From contig JAVCCK010000009.1 of assembly GCA_030765525.1 (NCBI GenBank), positions 1 to 34,792 of the forward strand: a DNA stretch of 34,792 nt, read 5' to 3'. The translations under genes were made by a program, and so were the position numbers. The notes below the pieces were generated by a model that was not told the DNA's origin, ran no database searches, and worked only from the letters and a program-made list of their open reading frames with translations. The stretch comes from Candidatus Lernaella stagnicola. Its GTDB lineage: Bacteria > Lernaellota > Lernaellaia > Lernaellales > Lernaellaceae. How positions within the stretch are numbered: position 1 is the first letter of the stretch; each line of letters starts with the position of its first letter. This document shows positions 25,750 to 33,383 of the stretch, piece by piece.

Positions 25750-26535
25750 ATGAGAATCTATTCCTGGAACGTCAACGGTATCAGGGCCTGCGTGCGCAAG
25801 GGCTTCGCCCCCTGGCTCGCCACCTGTGGCGGCACGATCATCGGGATGCAGGAGGTACGCGCCGCGCCGGAACAAATCCCCCCGGAGGCTGCTTCGCCTT
25901 CGGGTTGGCACGTTCACTTCGTGGCGGCGCAAAAGCCCGGCTACAGCGGTGTCGGCCTGCTATCCCGCCGTCTTCCGGACGAGATCGAGATTTCCCTCGG
26001 CCCGGCGAAGTATGACGTGGAAGCACGGCTGCAGATCGCCCGCTTCGGCCGTCTGACGGTGGCCAATGTCTACGTACCCAACGGGTCCGGCCCGAACCGC
26101 GACCTCTCGCGCATTCCCTACAAGCTCGCTTTTCAACGACTGCTTTTTCGGCGACTGCAACCGCATCTCGAAAACGGCGAACGGCTTTTGGTGATGGGTG
26201 ATTTCAACACGGCCCATCAGGAAATCGATTTGGCGCGGCCCAAAGCCAACGAGAAAAACAGCGGCTTCCGCCCGGAAGAGAGACGCGCCTTGGGGCGGCT
26301 GCTGGCGCGCGATTGGATCGACACCTTCCGGCACTTCGTCACCGACGGGGGCCACTACTCGTGGTGGAGCCAGCACTCGGGCGCGCGCGAGCGCAACGTC
26401 GGTTGGCGCATCGACTACATCCTGGCCTCCCCGGCGGCGATGGAATTCGTGCGCGGCGCGACCATTCACCCGCACGTCACGGCTTCGGACCACTGCCCGA
26501 TCAGCGTGGAGGTTGACGACGCGATATTCGATTGA
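25750..26535 (+). CDS. xthA: Exodeoxyribonuclease III (AP endonuclease)
   Basis: 261 residues, the normal length for this family. It carries the exonuclease-endonuclease-phosphatase fold with YSWNVNGIR (Asn7 and Asn9), the metal ligand Glu35 in GMQEVR, the MGDFN motif with Asp151 and Asn153, GWRIDYIL with Asp222, and the catalytic SDHCPI with Asp247-His248. All key residues are present, so it should be an active base-excision-repair enzyme that cuts abasic sites and digests 3' ends. It is divergent from the GMC gene (73 bases between starts) and convergent with the TetR gene (20 bases between stops). It is a housekeeping gene unrelated to its neighbours. Confidence 0.96.
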   Translation: MRIYSWNVNGIRACVRKGFAPWLATCGGTIIGMQEVRAAPEQIPPEAASPSGWHVHFVAAQKPGYSGVGLLSRRLPDEIEISLGPAKYDVEARLQIARFGRLTVANVYVPNGSGPNRDLSRIPYKLAFQRLLFRRLQPHLENGERLLVMGDFNTAHQEIDLARPKANEKNSGFRPEERRALGRLLARDWIDTFRHFVTDGGHYSWWSQHSGARERNVGWRIDYILASPAAMEFVRGATIHPHVTASDHCPISVEVDDAIFD

Positions 26536-26555
26536 TGCGCGGAGACGGCAGGGAT

Positions 26556-27194
26556 TTAGGAAGCGGCGTCGATACCTTTGTCAAAGACAGTGACGAATTT
26601 CTCGACGAGCTTTTCTAAATCGTCGTCGTTCATGGTGGCTACGCCCAACGGGTCGAGGGCCGGATTGAACACGAAGTTGTGGATGCGAACAGCCACGACA
26701 TCGAAGACCATGCCGGCCGTATCCGGGCAGATGTCGGAACGAAAACGGCCGTTCTGCATGCCTCGCCGGATGTGGTCGACGTAGTTACTATCCAGTTCCG
26801 CAACGCGTTCGCCGAGATAAAGAATCAGCGGGAAATCCGGGTCGTTGATGAACTTGAAATACATCCCGAACAAGTCGCGGTTCTTCCGAATGAAACGCAC
26901 GGTTTGCACGAGGGTGAGCTTGAATAATTCGTACACGTCCTCGGGCGCTTGCTCCTCCAGGTTTTTTCGCAAACCCGACGACCACTTCTCAAGCCCCACG
27001 TCGATGAGCCAATGGACGAGATCCAGTTTCCCCTCGAAGTAATAGTACAAATAGCCGTCGGCCACTTTCAGCGACCCCGTGATCATCTTCATGCTCGTGT
27101 GATCGTAACCGTGACGCGCAAAAAGCGCGAAGCAAATTCGTTGAATCCGCCGTCTTTCGCGCGCGGACAAATGAGCCAGCGGCGGCTTGGGCAT
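26556..27194 (-). CDS. TetR-family transcriptional regulator
   Basis: 212 residues from ATG 27194, chosen because GGAGA is 7 bases upstream; the longer extension to 27257 is Gly/Pro-rich with no ribosome binding site. The N-terminus has the TetR helix-turn-helix: ARERRRIQRICFALFARHGYDHTSMKMITGSLKVADGYLYYYFEGK (residues 11-56), ending in the YxYFxxK-type signature. The C-terminal helices form the ligand-binding and dimer region; an acyl or other hydrophobic ligand is likely (inference). It is transcribed away from the OleD-like operon, with 220 bases between the two starts holding a perfect palindrome and the operon promoter, so it is the obvious candidate regulator of that operon. Confidence 0.93.
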   Translation of the reverse strand: MPKPPLAHLSARERRRIQRICFALFARHGYDHTSMKMITGSLKVADGYLYYYFEGKLDLVHWLIDVGLEKWSSGLRKNLEEQAPEDVYELFKLTLVQTVRFIRKNRDLFGMYFKFINDPDFPLILYLGERVAELDSNYVDHIRRGMQNGRFRSDICPDTAGMVFDVVAVRIHNFVFNPALDPLGVATMNDDDLEKLVEKFVTVFDKGIDAAS

Positions 27195-27305
27195 GTCGGG
27201 TTCTCCAATAATCGACGGTTTGTTGAGCGAACCACCACCGCCGTGCCCCGGCGGCACGTCATCTCAAAAGTAATCGCCCGTGGTTAGACGTTGACTACTC
27301 CTTCA

Positions 27306-27317
27306 ACACCGCGGTGT
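27306..27317. promoter_or_regulatory. Perfect 12-bp palindrome, candidate TetR operator
   Basis: ACACCGCGGTGT is its own reverse complement. It sits inside a looser inverted repeat, GTTGAC at about 27290 and GTCAAC at 27316-27321, in the TetR/OleD-like intergenic region, about 33 bases upstream of the -35 box. A second inverted repeat, CGTGCC-CCGGC-GGCACG, lies at 27242-27258 nearer the TetR start. TetR proteins bind palindromes of this size. Confidence 0.45.
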
Positions 27318-27349
27318 CAACTTACGACCGGGCTGCCGCGGCAAGCTGC

Positions 27350-27378
27350 TTGGCGGCCCGCCCTTGCCTGCGTATAGT
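27350..27378 (+). promoter_or_regulatory. Promoter candidate of the Ole-like operon
   Basis: TTGGCG (27350-27355), a 17-base spacer and TATAGT (27373-27378). It ends 36 bases before the ATG at 27415, giving a short leader. Position and spacing are right for sigma70. Confidence 0.55.
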
Positions 27379-27414
27379 ATGGGCGCTCAGGCAATCATCC
27401 GAACGGGGGTACTC

Positions 27415-29325
27415 ATGACCGGCCGCGACCACACCGCACCCGCGCGGCGCGCGAAAACCGCAGATAAGTTCGTCCTGGTTACCGGCGCGACCGGCTTCCT
27501 CGGCAAACGTTTGACACACATGCTGATCGAACAAGGCGTGGCCGTGCGGGCGATGGGGCGCAACCTGCGAATCGGTCTGAAGCTCGCGGAAGCCGGCGCC
27601 GACTTTGTGCCGGTTGATCTGCGCGATCGCGCCGCTGTGATCCGCGCCTGTGAAGACGTCACCGCCATTGTGCATGCGGGCGCTTTGTCCAGCGCCTGGG
27701 GCAAGTACCGGGATTTCTTTGACATCAACGTCACGGGTACGGAGAACATCATCGCCGGTTGCCTGGAGCACGGCGTGAAGCGCCTCGTTTACATATCCTC
27801 CCCCAGTGTGATGTCACGCCACGAAGTGCAACTCGGGCTCGACGAATCACATGCCCTGCCCGACGAGTTCGTCTCCATTTATTCCGAAACAAAAGCCATG
27901 GCTGAAGAGCGCGTGCGCGCCGTCCCGCCCGAACGTCTGGGCACCGTCATCCTGCGGCCGAAGGCGATTTACGGTTGGGGCGATCAAGCGCTTTTCCCGC
28001 GCATTGTTGAAGGGCTGAAAAAGGGCCGTCTGCCCGTCTTCGGCGACGGCAATACAATGACGAACATCACGCACGTCGACGATGTAGCGCGCGCCTGCAT
28101 TCTAGCCATGGAGTCGGAGAAGGCCGCCGGCAACACGTACCTGATCACGGGCGGGGAAGACGTCAATTTGTACGAAGTGATCAATTTGATCGCCGAACAA
28201 CTTGGATACGAACGACCGAGCAAGATTATCCCCGTCGCCAAGGCCATGAAGATCGGCGGCGCGATGGAAGCCCTCTGGCGTCTGCTGCCCCTGGGCGGCG
28301 AACCGCTGCTGACCCGCTACAAAGTAACGGTCATGGCGCACTCGCAAACCTACGACATCAGCGCCGCCCAACGTGACCTGGGCTTCGAACCGCAGGTGCA
28401 TTGGCGGGACGGAGTCGAGGATTTTCTCGATCACCTCCAGGGCAAGAAAGAGGAGAAGGCGGCTCCCACACCTGTCGAATCAACTATCGAGCCCGCGACG
28501 GTGGAATTGACGATGCTGCAAGCCGGCGCGACCAGGGCCCGCGAGCGTTTGTTCGGCATCAGTTCCAGTTGGCGGGAAATCGACATCCCGGCGCTGTTCG
28601 GCGTGATCGAGCACCCTACCCACGGCGTCGTGCTGTTCGACACGGGCTATTCCACACGTTTTCTCGAAGCGACGGCGACGATGCCCAACAAAATCTACGG
28701 CTTGCTCACACCGGTCCACATCAGCCTGGAAGAGAACGCCGGCCCACAACTGCAAGCGCGAGGCACCGACCCCGCCTCCGTCGAATGGATCGTGCTGTCC
28801 CATTTCGACCCGGACCACGTCGGCGGCCTGCGCGACTTCCCCAACGCGCGGATTGCGGTTTGGTGGCGCGCGTGGGAACCCCTGGTCGCCAAGCGCGGCT
28901 TGGCCGCGTTGTGGGAGCGCGTGATCCCCGAACTATTGCCGGAGGATTTGACCGCGCGCCTCGTGGTGCTACCTGATCCAAGCGGTCCGGCGATTGGCCC
29001 CTTCGAAGGCTCGCTTGACTTGTTCGGCGACGAATCGATTCGCCTGGTGGATCTTTCCGGCCATGCGAGAGGCATGCTTGGCGCTTTCGTGCGCACAAAC
29101 GACGGTGGCACGGTGCTTTTAGCGGCGGACGGCTGCTGGTCGCGCCGGTTGATCGAAACCGGGCGGAAGAACTTCGGCATGCACCGAAAAATCGCGAAAA
29201 ACAAGAAAAAACAAGATGATGTTTACGATAAGCTAATCGCTCTCGCGTCCGAAATGCCGGAAGTGACAATTGTCCCGAGTCACTGCCCGATCGCCGCCGC
29301 CGAGTTTGCCGTGCCGAATTCGTAG
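27415..29325 (+). CDS. OleD-like NAD(P)-dependent reductase fused to a metallo-beta-lactamase-fold hydrolase
   Basis: 636 residues from ATG 27415. Residues 19-345 are an extended short-chain dehydrogenase like OleD: LVTGATGFLG (21-30), SSAWGKY, GTENIIAGCLEHGVKRLVYISSPSV, Tyr156 and Lys160 in YSETK, YGWGDQALFPR, GEPLLTRY, FEPQVHWRDGV. OleD reduces the beta-keto acid from OleA to a beta-hydroxy acid. A linker (about 345-362, rich in Glu, Lys and Pro) joins a metallo-beta-lactamase fold at 365-630: LFDTGYST, HFDPDH (463-468), GHARG with His550, Asp572 in AADGCW and His623 in PSHCP. In this fold these residues bind two metals; Asp stands where the second His of HxHxDH is usual. The domain could hydrolyse a thioester, ester or lactone. 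OleB is absent from the operon, so it may replace OleB (hypothesis). It is the first gene of the four-gene operon. Confidence 0.92.
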   Translation: MTGRDHTAPARRAKTADKFVLVTGATGFLGKRLTHMLIEQGVAVRAMGRNLRIGLKLAEAGADFVPVDLRDRAAVIRACEDVTAIVHAGALSSAWGKYRDFFDINVTGTENIIAGCLEHGVKRLVYISSPSVMSRHEVQLGLDESHALPDEFVSIYSETKAMAEERVRAVPPERLGTVILRPKAIYGWGDQALFPRIVEGLKKGRLPVFGDGNTMTNITHVDDVARACILAMESEKAAGNTYLITGGEDVNLYEVINLIAEQLGYERPSKIIPVAKAMKIGGAMEALWRLLPLGGEPLLTRYKVTVMAHSQTYDISAAQRDLGFEPQVHWRDGVEDFLDHLQGKKEEKAAPTPVESTIEPATVELTMLQAGATRARERLFGISSSWREIDIPALFGVIEHPTHGVVLFDTGYSTRFLEATATMPNKIYGLLTPVHISLEENAGPQLQARGTDPASVEWIVLSHFDPDHVGGLRDFPNARIAVWWRAWEPLVAKRGLAALWERVIPELLPEDLTARLVVLPDPSGPAIGPFEGSLDLFGDESIRLVDLSGHARGMLGAFVRTNDGGTVLLAADGCWSRRLIETGRKNFGMHRKIAKNKKKQDDVYDKLIALASEMPEVTIVPSHCPIAAAEFAVPNS

Positions 29326-29350
29326 GGATCAATTCTGAACTGCATCTTCG

Positions 29351-29380
29351 TTGGAATTCTTCGAAATGCGGTGTTATACT
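29351..29380 (+). promoter_or_regulatory. Internal promoter candidate upstream of the KAS III gene
   Basis: TTGGAA (29351-29356), an 18-base spacer and TATACT (29375-29380), followed directly by a run of T and G. It lies in the 119-145 bp gap between the first and second genes of the operon, so the last three genes may be transcribed separately as well. Confidence 0.4.
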
Positions 29381-29468
29381 CATTTTTTTTCGGGGTGGGG
29401 GAGCACCTCGATTTATTAGAAGAACGCGGGCCTTAGGACCTGGCGTGAAACTATTGGAGGAGAACTCC

Positions 29469-30470
29469 TTGATTAAACACCCTTTGCCACTAAAGATTAT
29501 TGGTATCGGCCGTTATCTCCCAAAACGCGTCGTGACGAACGCCGAAATCGAAGACATGGCCGGTCTCGCGCGTGGGACGATTGAAAAAACAGCCGCCGGC
29601 GTGGTGGAACGCCGCTGGGTTACCGATGAAACGGCCTCGGAAATGGGTGCCGGCGCGGCACAGGAAGCGCTGGATGACGCAGGCCTGACAATCCAAGATA
29701 TTGATCTGATCCTCAACGCCTCTGGCTCGGCCGAGCAAGCGATACCCGACGGTGCGCCGCTGTTGCAGCGAGCGTTGGGCATGGCGGATTCCGGATTGCC
29801 CGGGTTCACGGTGCACGCCACCTGTCTAAGCTTCCTGGTCGCCTTGAACGTTGCCGCGAATTATCTTTTCACGGGTATGTACAAAAATATTCTTATCGTG
29901 ACCTCGGAAATCGCTTCGGGCGGCATCAATCCGAAAGAGCCGGAATCTTTCGTCCTATTCGGCGACGCCGCCGCGGCGGTAGTCGTCACGCGTCCGCCGG
30001 AGGGTGATCCCAGTGCGATGACCCACTACCTTCTGCGAACGTGGGGATCCGGCGCCTATTACACCTGCATCATGGGCGGTGGAACGAGACACCACCCGAA
30101 TCATCCCGACACGACGCGCGAACACAACTACTTCCACATGGACGGCTGGCCCGTGTATCAATTGGCGCGGAAGAAGGGGCCGGAAACTCTGGAAATGATG
30201 CGCCCCGGGATTCTCACCGATCACGACGACATTAAGGTAACCGTGCCGCACCAGGCGAGCATGCTGGCGATTAAAACCATGGTGCGCCTTGGTTTGCCGG
30301 AGGAGAGAATCGCCGTCACGATCGACCGCGTCGGTAATTGCATCGCAGCGTCGATTCCCGTGACGCTTTATGAAGTGATTCGTGAAAAACGTGTCGAGCG
30401 CGGCGATAACATCCTGCTTTTCGGCACCGGCGCCGGATTATCCATCGGGTCGTCGATCCTGCGATACTAA
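29469..30470 (+). CDS. 3-oxoacyl-ACP synthase III family protein (OleA/FabH-like condensing enzyme)
   Basis: 333 residues from TTG 29469, which has GGAGGAG (29456-29462) 6 bases upstream. A GTG at 29445 would add 8 residues and has only a weaker TAGGA site. The thiolase-fold active site is complete: Cys119 in HATCLSF, His261 in VPHQAS, Asn290 in DRVGNCIAAS, with GTGAGLSIGSSILRY as the C-terminal Gly-rich motif. The family condenses an acyl thioester with another acyl chain. In OleA a Glu just before a conserved Pro enters the partner active site; by eye that position here is Ile (EQAIPDG), so it may be nearer FabH or another KAS III subfamily. It sits between the OleD-like and OleC-like genes, which favours head-to-head or beta-keto condensation. 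Confidence 0.9.
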   Translation: MIKHPLPLKIIGIGRYLPKRVVTNAEIEDMAGLARGTIEKTAAGVVERRWVTDETASEMGAGAAQEALDDAGLTIQDIDLILNASGSAEQAIPDGAPLLQRALGMADSGLPGFTVHATCLSFLVALNVAANYLFTGMYKNILIVTSEIASGGINPKEPESFVLFGDAAAAVVVTRPPEGDPSAMTHYLLRTWGSGAYYTCIMGGGTRHHPNHPDTTREHNYFHMDGWPVYQLARKKGPETLEMMRPGILTDHDDIKVTVPHQASMLAIKTMVRLGLPEERIAVTIDRVGNCIAASIPVTLYEVIREKRVERGDNILLFGTGAGLSIGSSILRY

Positions 30471-30488
30471 CCAAAGACGAAGGCTCTC

Positions 30489-32084
30489 ATGAACGCCGCT
30501 TCTGCCTATTTGGATGCGCCGGCGGCGGCTCCGGATCGAGTTGCGATTTGCGAGCCGAGCGGCCGAGCGATCACGTATGCCGACCTCCTGCGACGCGTCG
30601 TGGCGTTGGCCGAGGATCTGCAAGCCCGCGGCATGACGCCCGGCGATCGTGTCGTCCTGCAAGTGCCCAACGGTATCGAGTTCGCCGTTACCGCGCTGGC
30701 TACCCTTCTGGTCGGTGGCGTTCCCCTACTGATTGAACCCGGCCTCGGCGACGAAGTGTACCTGTCGCGCGTGAAGGTGAGCGAACCGCGCTGGCTGCTC
30801 GTGCATCCGCTGATCTCGTGGCTGAATCGTATTCCCGGCGCCCGCTCGTTTCTGCAACGTCGGGAGTTGGATGTACCGCCGGTCCCGCCGCTTACCGGGG
30901 ACATGCAAAAAGTCGTCATCACCGCCAAACGAATCGAACGGTTAGCCGCCGGGGATGTCGCGGTCGAATCCTTCGTTCCCGTCGAGCGAAAGCCCGAAGA
31001 CGACGGCATTATCGTCTTTACCGGCGGTACGACCAGCCTGCCCAAAGGCGTACGACTTTCCCACGGCGCGCTCGGCCAATACATCGCCAATATTTCCTCA
31101 GCCGTCGAAGGGCAGGTTTTAGAAAACTTCCTGGCCGACACGCCGCAGCAAGTTCTTTATGCGCTACGTTTGGGAAAAACCGCGTACATCACCAAGGGCC
31201 GTAAACAGAAGCGGGCGCGGCATGTCCTCTCCCTGATTCGCGCGGGGGCGATCGATGCGTACTTCGGCTCCCCCTACGTGTGGATGGAAATGATGTCCCA
31301 GGCCGGGCCCGACTCCGCGCACCTGCCGAACTCGATGCGCACCGTTCTGCTGGGCGGCGCGCCGGTAACCGCCGACTTCCTGCGCGTGCTTTCGAATTGG
31401 CTGGCACCGGGTACGGCCATTTTGGCGCTTTACGGGATGACCGAAGCGGGGCCGGTGTGCGCCGTTCGCGCCGAGGAAAAAATCGCCTACGACGGCGATG
31501 GCGACATAGTCGGAAAAACGTTAACCGACGTGCGAGTGGAGATCACGAACGCCAATGAAAACGGTGTCGGCGACGTGGTCGTGCACAGCCCTTCCCTGTA
31601 CTCGGGCTATTTGGGGCAAGAGCCGCGCGGCGCGGAAGAGGGTCTGCAAACCGGCGACCTGGGTCGTATCGTCGAGTTCGCCGGCCAGCCCATGCTCACG
31701 TTGCTCGGGCGCGCCAAGGACATGATCATTCGCAACGGCGTCAACATCTACCCGGCTTCCTTCGAAGCCGCCATCCGCGAAATCGCCGACCACGCGGGCC
31801 GTCGTCTGCTGCGCGAGTGCGCCATGGTCGGCCTGTGGAATCCGACGCGGCAGGATGAGGACGTCGTATTGTGTCTGCAACCGGCGGCGGGCGTGGACCT
31901 TTCGGTCGAAAGCATCAAGGATGATGTCACGCACCTTTGCGGCACCGACGCCAAGCCCGACCACTTCCTGCTGCTCGACCCGATCCCGGTGACCGGCCGT
32001 CAAAACAAAGTCGATAAAAAGGCGGTGCGTGAGTACGCCTCGCGCGAGTTGAGCCTGCCTCTGCGTCAGGAGGAAGCGCGATGA
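30489..32084 (+). CDS. Class I adenylate-forming enzyme (OleC-like, acyl-AMP or beta-lactone synthetase)
   Basis: 531 residues from ATG 30489 with GAAGG about 5 bases upstream, 18 bases after the KAS III stop. The adenylate-forming signatures are in order: FTGGTTSLPKG (177-187), GSPYVWMEM, LLGGAP (288-292), YGMTEAGP (315-322), TGDLGR (388-393), GRAKDMIIRNGVNIYP (407-422) and Lys507 in TGRQNKVDKK, the usual C-terminal lysine. It therefore activates a carboxylate with ATP. Next to an OleD-like reductase and a condensing enzyme, OleC-type beta-lactone synthesis from a beta-hydroxy acid is the leading reading; a fatty acyl-AMP ligase feeding another carrier is the alternative. The downstream sulfotransferase start overlaps its stop by ATGA. 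Confidence 0.92.
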   Translation: MNAASAYLDAPAAAPDRVAICEPSGRAITYADLLRRVVALAEDLQARGMTPGDRVVLQVPNGIEFAVTALATLLVGGVPLLIEPGLGDEVYLSRVKVSEPRWLLVHPLISWLNRIPGARSFLQRRELDVPPVPPLTGDMQKVVITAKRIERLAAGDVAVESFVPVERKPEDDGIIVFTGGTTSLPKGVRLSHGALGQYIANISSAVEGQVLENFLADTPQQVLYALRLGKTAYITKGRKQKRARHVLSLIRAGAIDAYFGSPYVWMEMMSQAGPDSAHLPNSMRTVLLGGAPVTADFLRVLSNWLAPGTAILALYGMTEAGPVCAVRAEEKIAYDGDGDIVGKTLTDVRVEITNANENGVGDVVVHSPSLYSGYLGQEPRGAEEGLQTGDLGRIVEFAGQPMLTLLGRAKDMIIRNGVNIYPASFEAAIREIADHAGRRLLRECAMVGLWNPTRQDEDVVLCLQPAAGVDLSVESIKDDVTHLCGTDAKPDHFLLLDPIPVTGRQNKVDKKAVREYASRELSLPLRQEEAR

Positions 32085-33265
32085 CCGCCATCGCCCCGGA
32101 ATGGGACGCGCTGCCGGGGGCGGTGATGCCCTTCGATTGGCGCGCGTTCGCCGATAAGCACCGCATCGCTTTCCGCGAGTTGGGCGGCATCGGAGCCGTC
32201 GCCGGGCCGGCAGCGTTTCGTTTGGCGCTGTTTGCCGCAAGTCAGATCGGTTGGCTGCTGGACGACATCGTCGACCCGCGCTGGCGGGAAACCGAAATGC
32301 GCGGTCCGCTATTCATTTTGGGCCACCAACGTTCCGGCACGACTTTTCTGCACCGCTTGCTGGCCGGGGACGAAACGCATGCGCGTTCGCTGCTGTTTCA
32401 CGAGATGATCCTACCCGCCTCCAGCGTGCAAAACGCCTTGGCGCGACTGGCCGCATGGGACCGGGGCCGCGGCGGTCGCTTGACGGATTGGTTTCAGTCC
32501 AAGCAGAACGAAAAATTCGGCCCGTTGGATAACATCCATCGGTTGCGTTTCGACGAAGTGGAAGAAGATGAGTTCGTGCTGTGGGCCATCTACGCCTCGG
32601 CGATGTGCGTCAACGACAGTCCCATCTCGACGGCGAACGAAAACCTGGATTTCCTGCGGCACTACGAAAGCTGGCCGGAGCGGCAAAAAATTCGCGCCCT
32701 GAACTGGTACAAAGCCTGTGTGCTGAAAAAGGTCCACCGCGAAACGAAAGTCGCCGGCCAGGCCGTGTGGGGAGTTTCGAAAAACCCGGCGTTCAGTCAG
32801 AAGGCACCCGATTTGCTGAAGGTTTTCCCCGACGCGCGGATGCTCTATCTGCTGCGAAATCCCATGGAAACCATCCCCTCGCGGTTGAGTTTGATCCGCG
32901 CGATTTGGCGCCACCGTTTTCCCGGTTTCCAGGACATGACACCCCAGCAGGTCAAAACCATCGTCGCCGACAGCATCCGAACCTACCTGTATGCCGAGCG
33001 CGACCTCGCCGCCCTACCCGATGCGGGCAAACTGGTGATCCGCTACGAAGACCTGACGGCCGACCCGCGCAAGACCGTGCTTTCGATCTATCGGCACTTC
33101 AAATTGCCGGGTCCGGATGAATCGCTTGCCGCACGGTTGAACGAACTGAAGAAGCGCCGGCGGCGTCATGAATCCAAACACCGCTACAGTCTCGCCGAGT
33201 TTCACTTGACGGAAAATGGCCTCCGAGAACAACTGAAGACCGTGTTTCAACACCACGAATTTTAG
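32081..33265 (+). CDS. PAPS-dependent sulfotransferase
   Basis: 394 residues. The ATG at 32081 overlaps the ligase stop as ATGA, so translation is coupled. The PAPS 5'-phosphosulfate-binding loop is GHQRSGTTFLHRLL (81-94), and the 3'-phosphate-binding region is MLYLLRNPMETIPSRLSL with Arg259 and Ser267. VIRYEDLTADP near residue 325 is a further family motif. This is the Sulfotransfer_3 type of bacterial enzyme, which transfers sulfate from PAPS to a hydroxyl, often of a lipid or carbohydrate. In this operon the plausible acceptor is the beta-hydroxy acid or secondary alcohol from the Ole-like enzymes (inference). PAPS synthesis genes are not in the window. Confidence 0.92.
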   Translation: MTAIAPEWDALPGAVMPFDWRAFADKHRIAFRELGGIGAVAGPAAFRLALFAASQIGWLLDDIVDPRWRETEMRGPLFILGHQRSGTTFLHRLLAGDETHARSLLFHEMILPASSVQNALARLAAWDRGRGGRLTDWFQSKQNEKFGPLDNIHRLRFDEVEEDEFVLWAIYASAMCVNDSPISTANENLDFLRHYESWPERQKIRALNWYKACVLKKVHRETKVAGQAVWGVSKNPAFSQKAPDLLKVFPDARMLYLLRNPMETIPSRLSLIRAIWRHRFPGFQDMTPQQVKTIVADSIRTYLYAERDLAALPDAGKLVIRYEDLTADPRKTVLSIYRHFKLPGPDESLAARLNELKKRRRRHESKHRYSLAEFHLTENGLREQLKTVFQHHEF

Positions 33266-33283
33266 GTCGTCGGACACAAACTG

Positions 33284-33340
33284 TGACGAAACAGACGTAA
33301 TTTTGTGACGAAACCGACGCTCTTAATGACGAAACGGACG
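33284..33340 (+). repeat. Three tandem 14-bp repeats, TGACGAAACnGACG, at 21-22 bp spacing
   Basis: Copies begin at 33284, 33306 and 33327 and differ only at one base (A, C, G). Their 21-22 bp period is two helical turns, so all lie on one face of the DNA. They lie between two convergent genes; the third copy is the left arm of the hairpin at 33332-33357. No open frame spans them. Confidence 0.8.
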
Positions 33341-33357
33341 CAAAAAAGCGTCCGTTT
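33332..33357. terminator. Bidirectional hairpin terminator candidate
   Basis: AAACGGACGC-AAAAAA-GCGTCCGTTT: a perfect 10-bp stem, A-rich on one side and T-rich on the other, between the convergent stops at 33265 and 33384. It can terminate both the sulfotransferase operon and the esterase gene on the opposite strand. The T-run after the stem is short (TTTT overlapping the stem end), so efficiency is uncertain. Confidence 0.65.
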
Positions 33358-33383
33358 TGACTCGATTGGCGGCGCGCGTCGTA

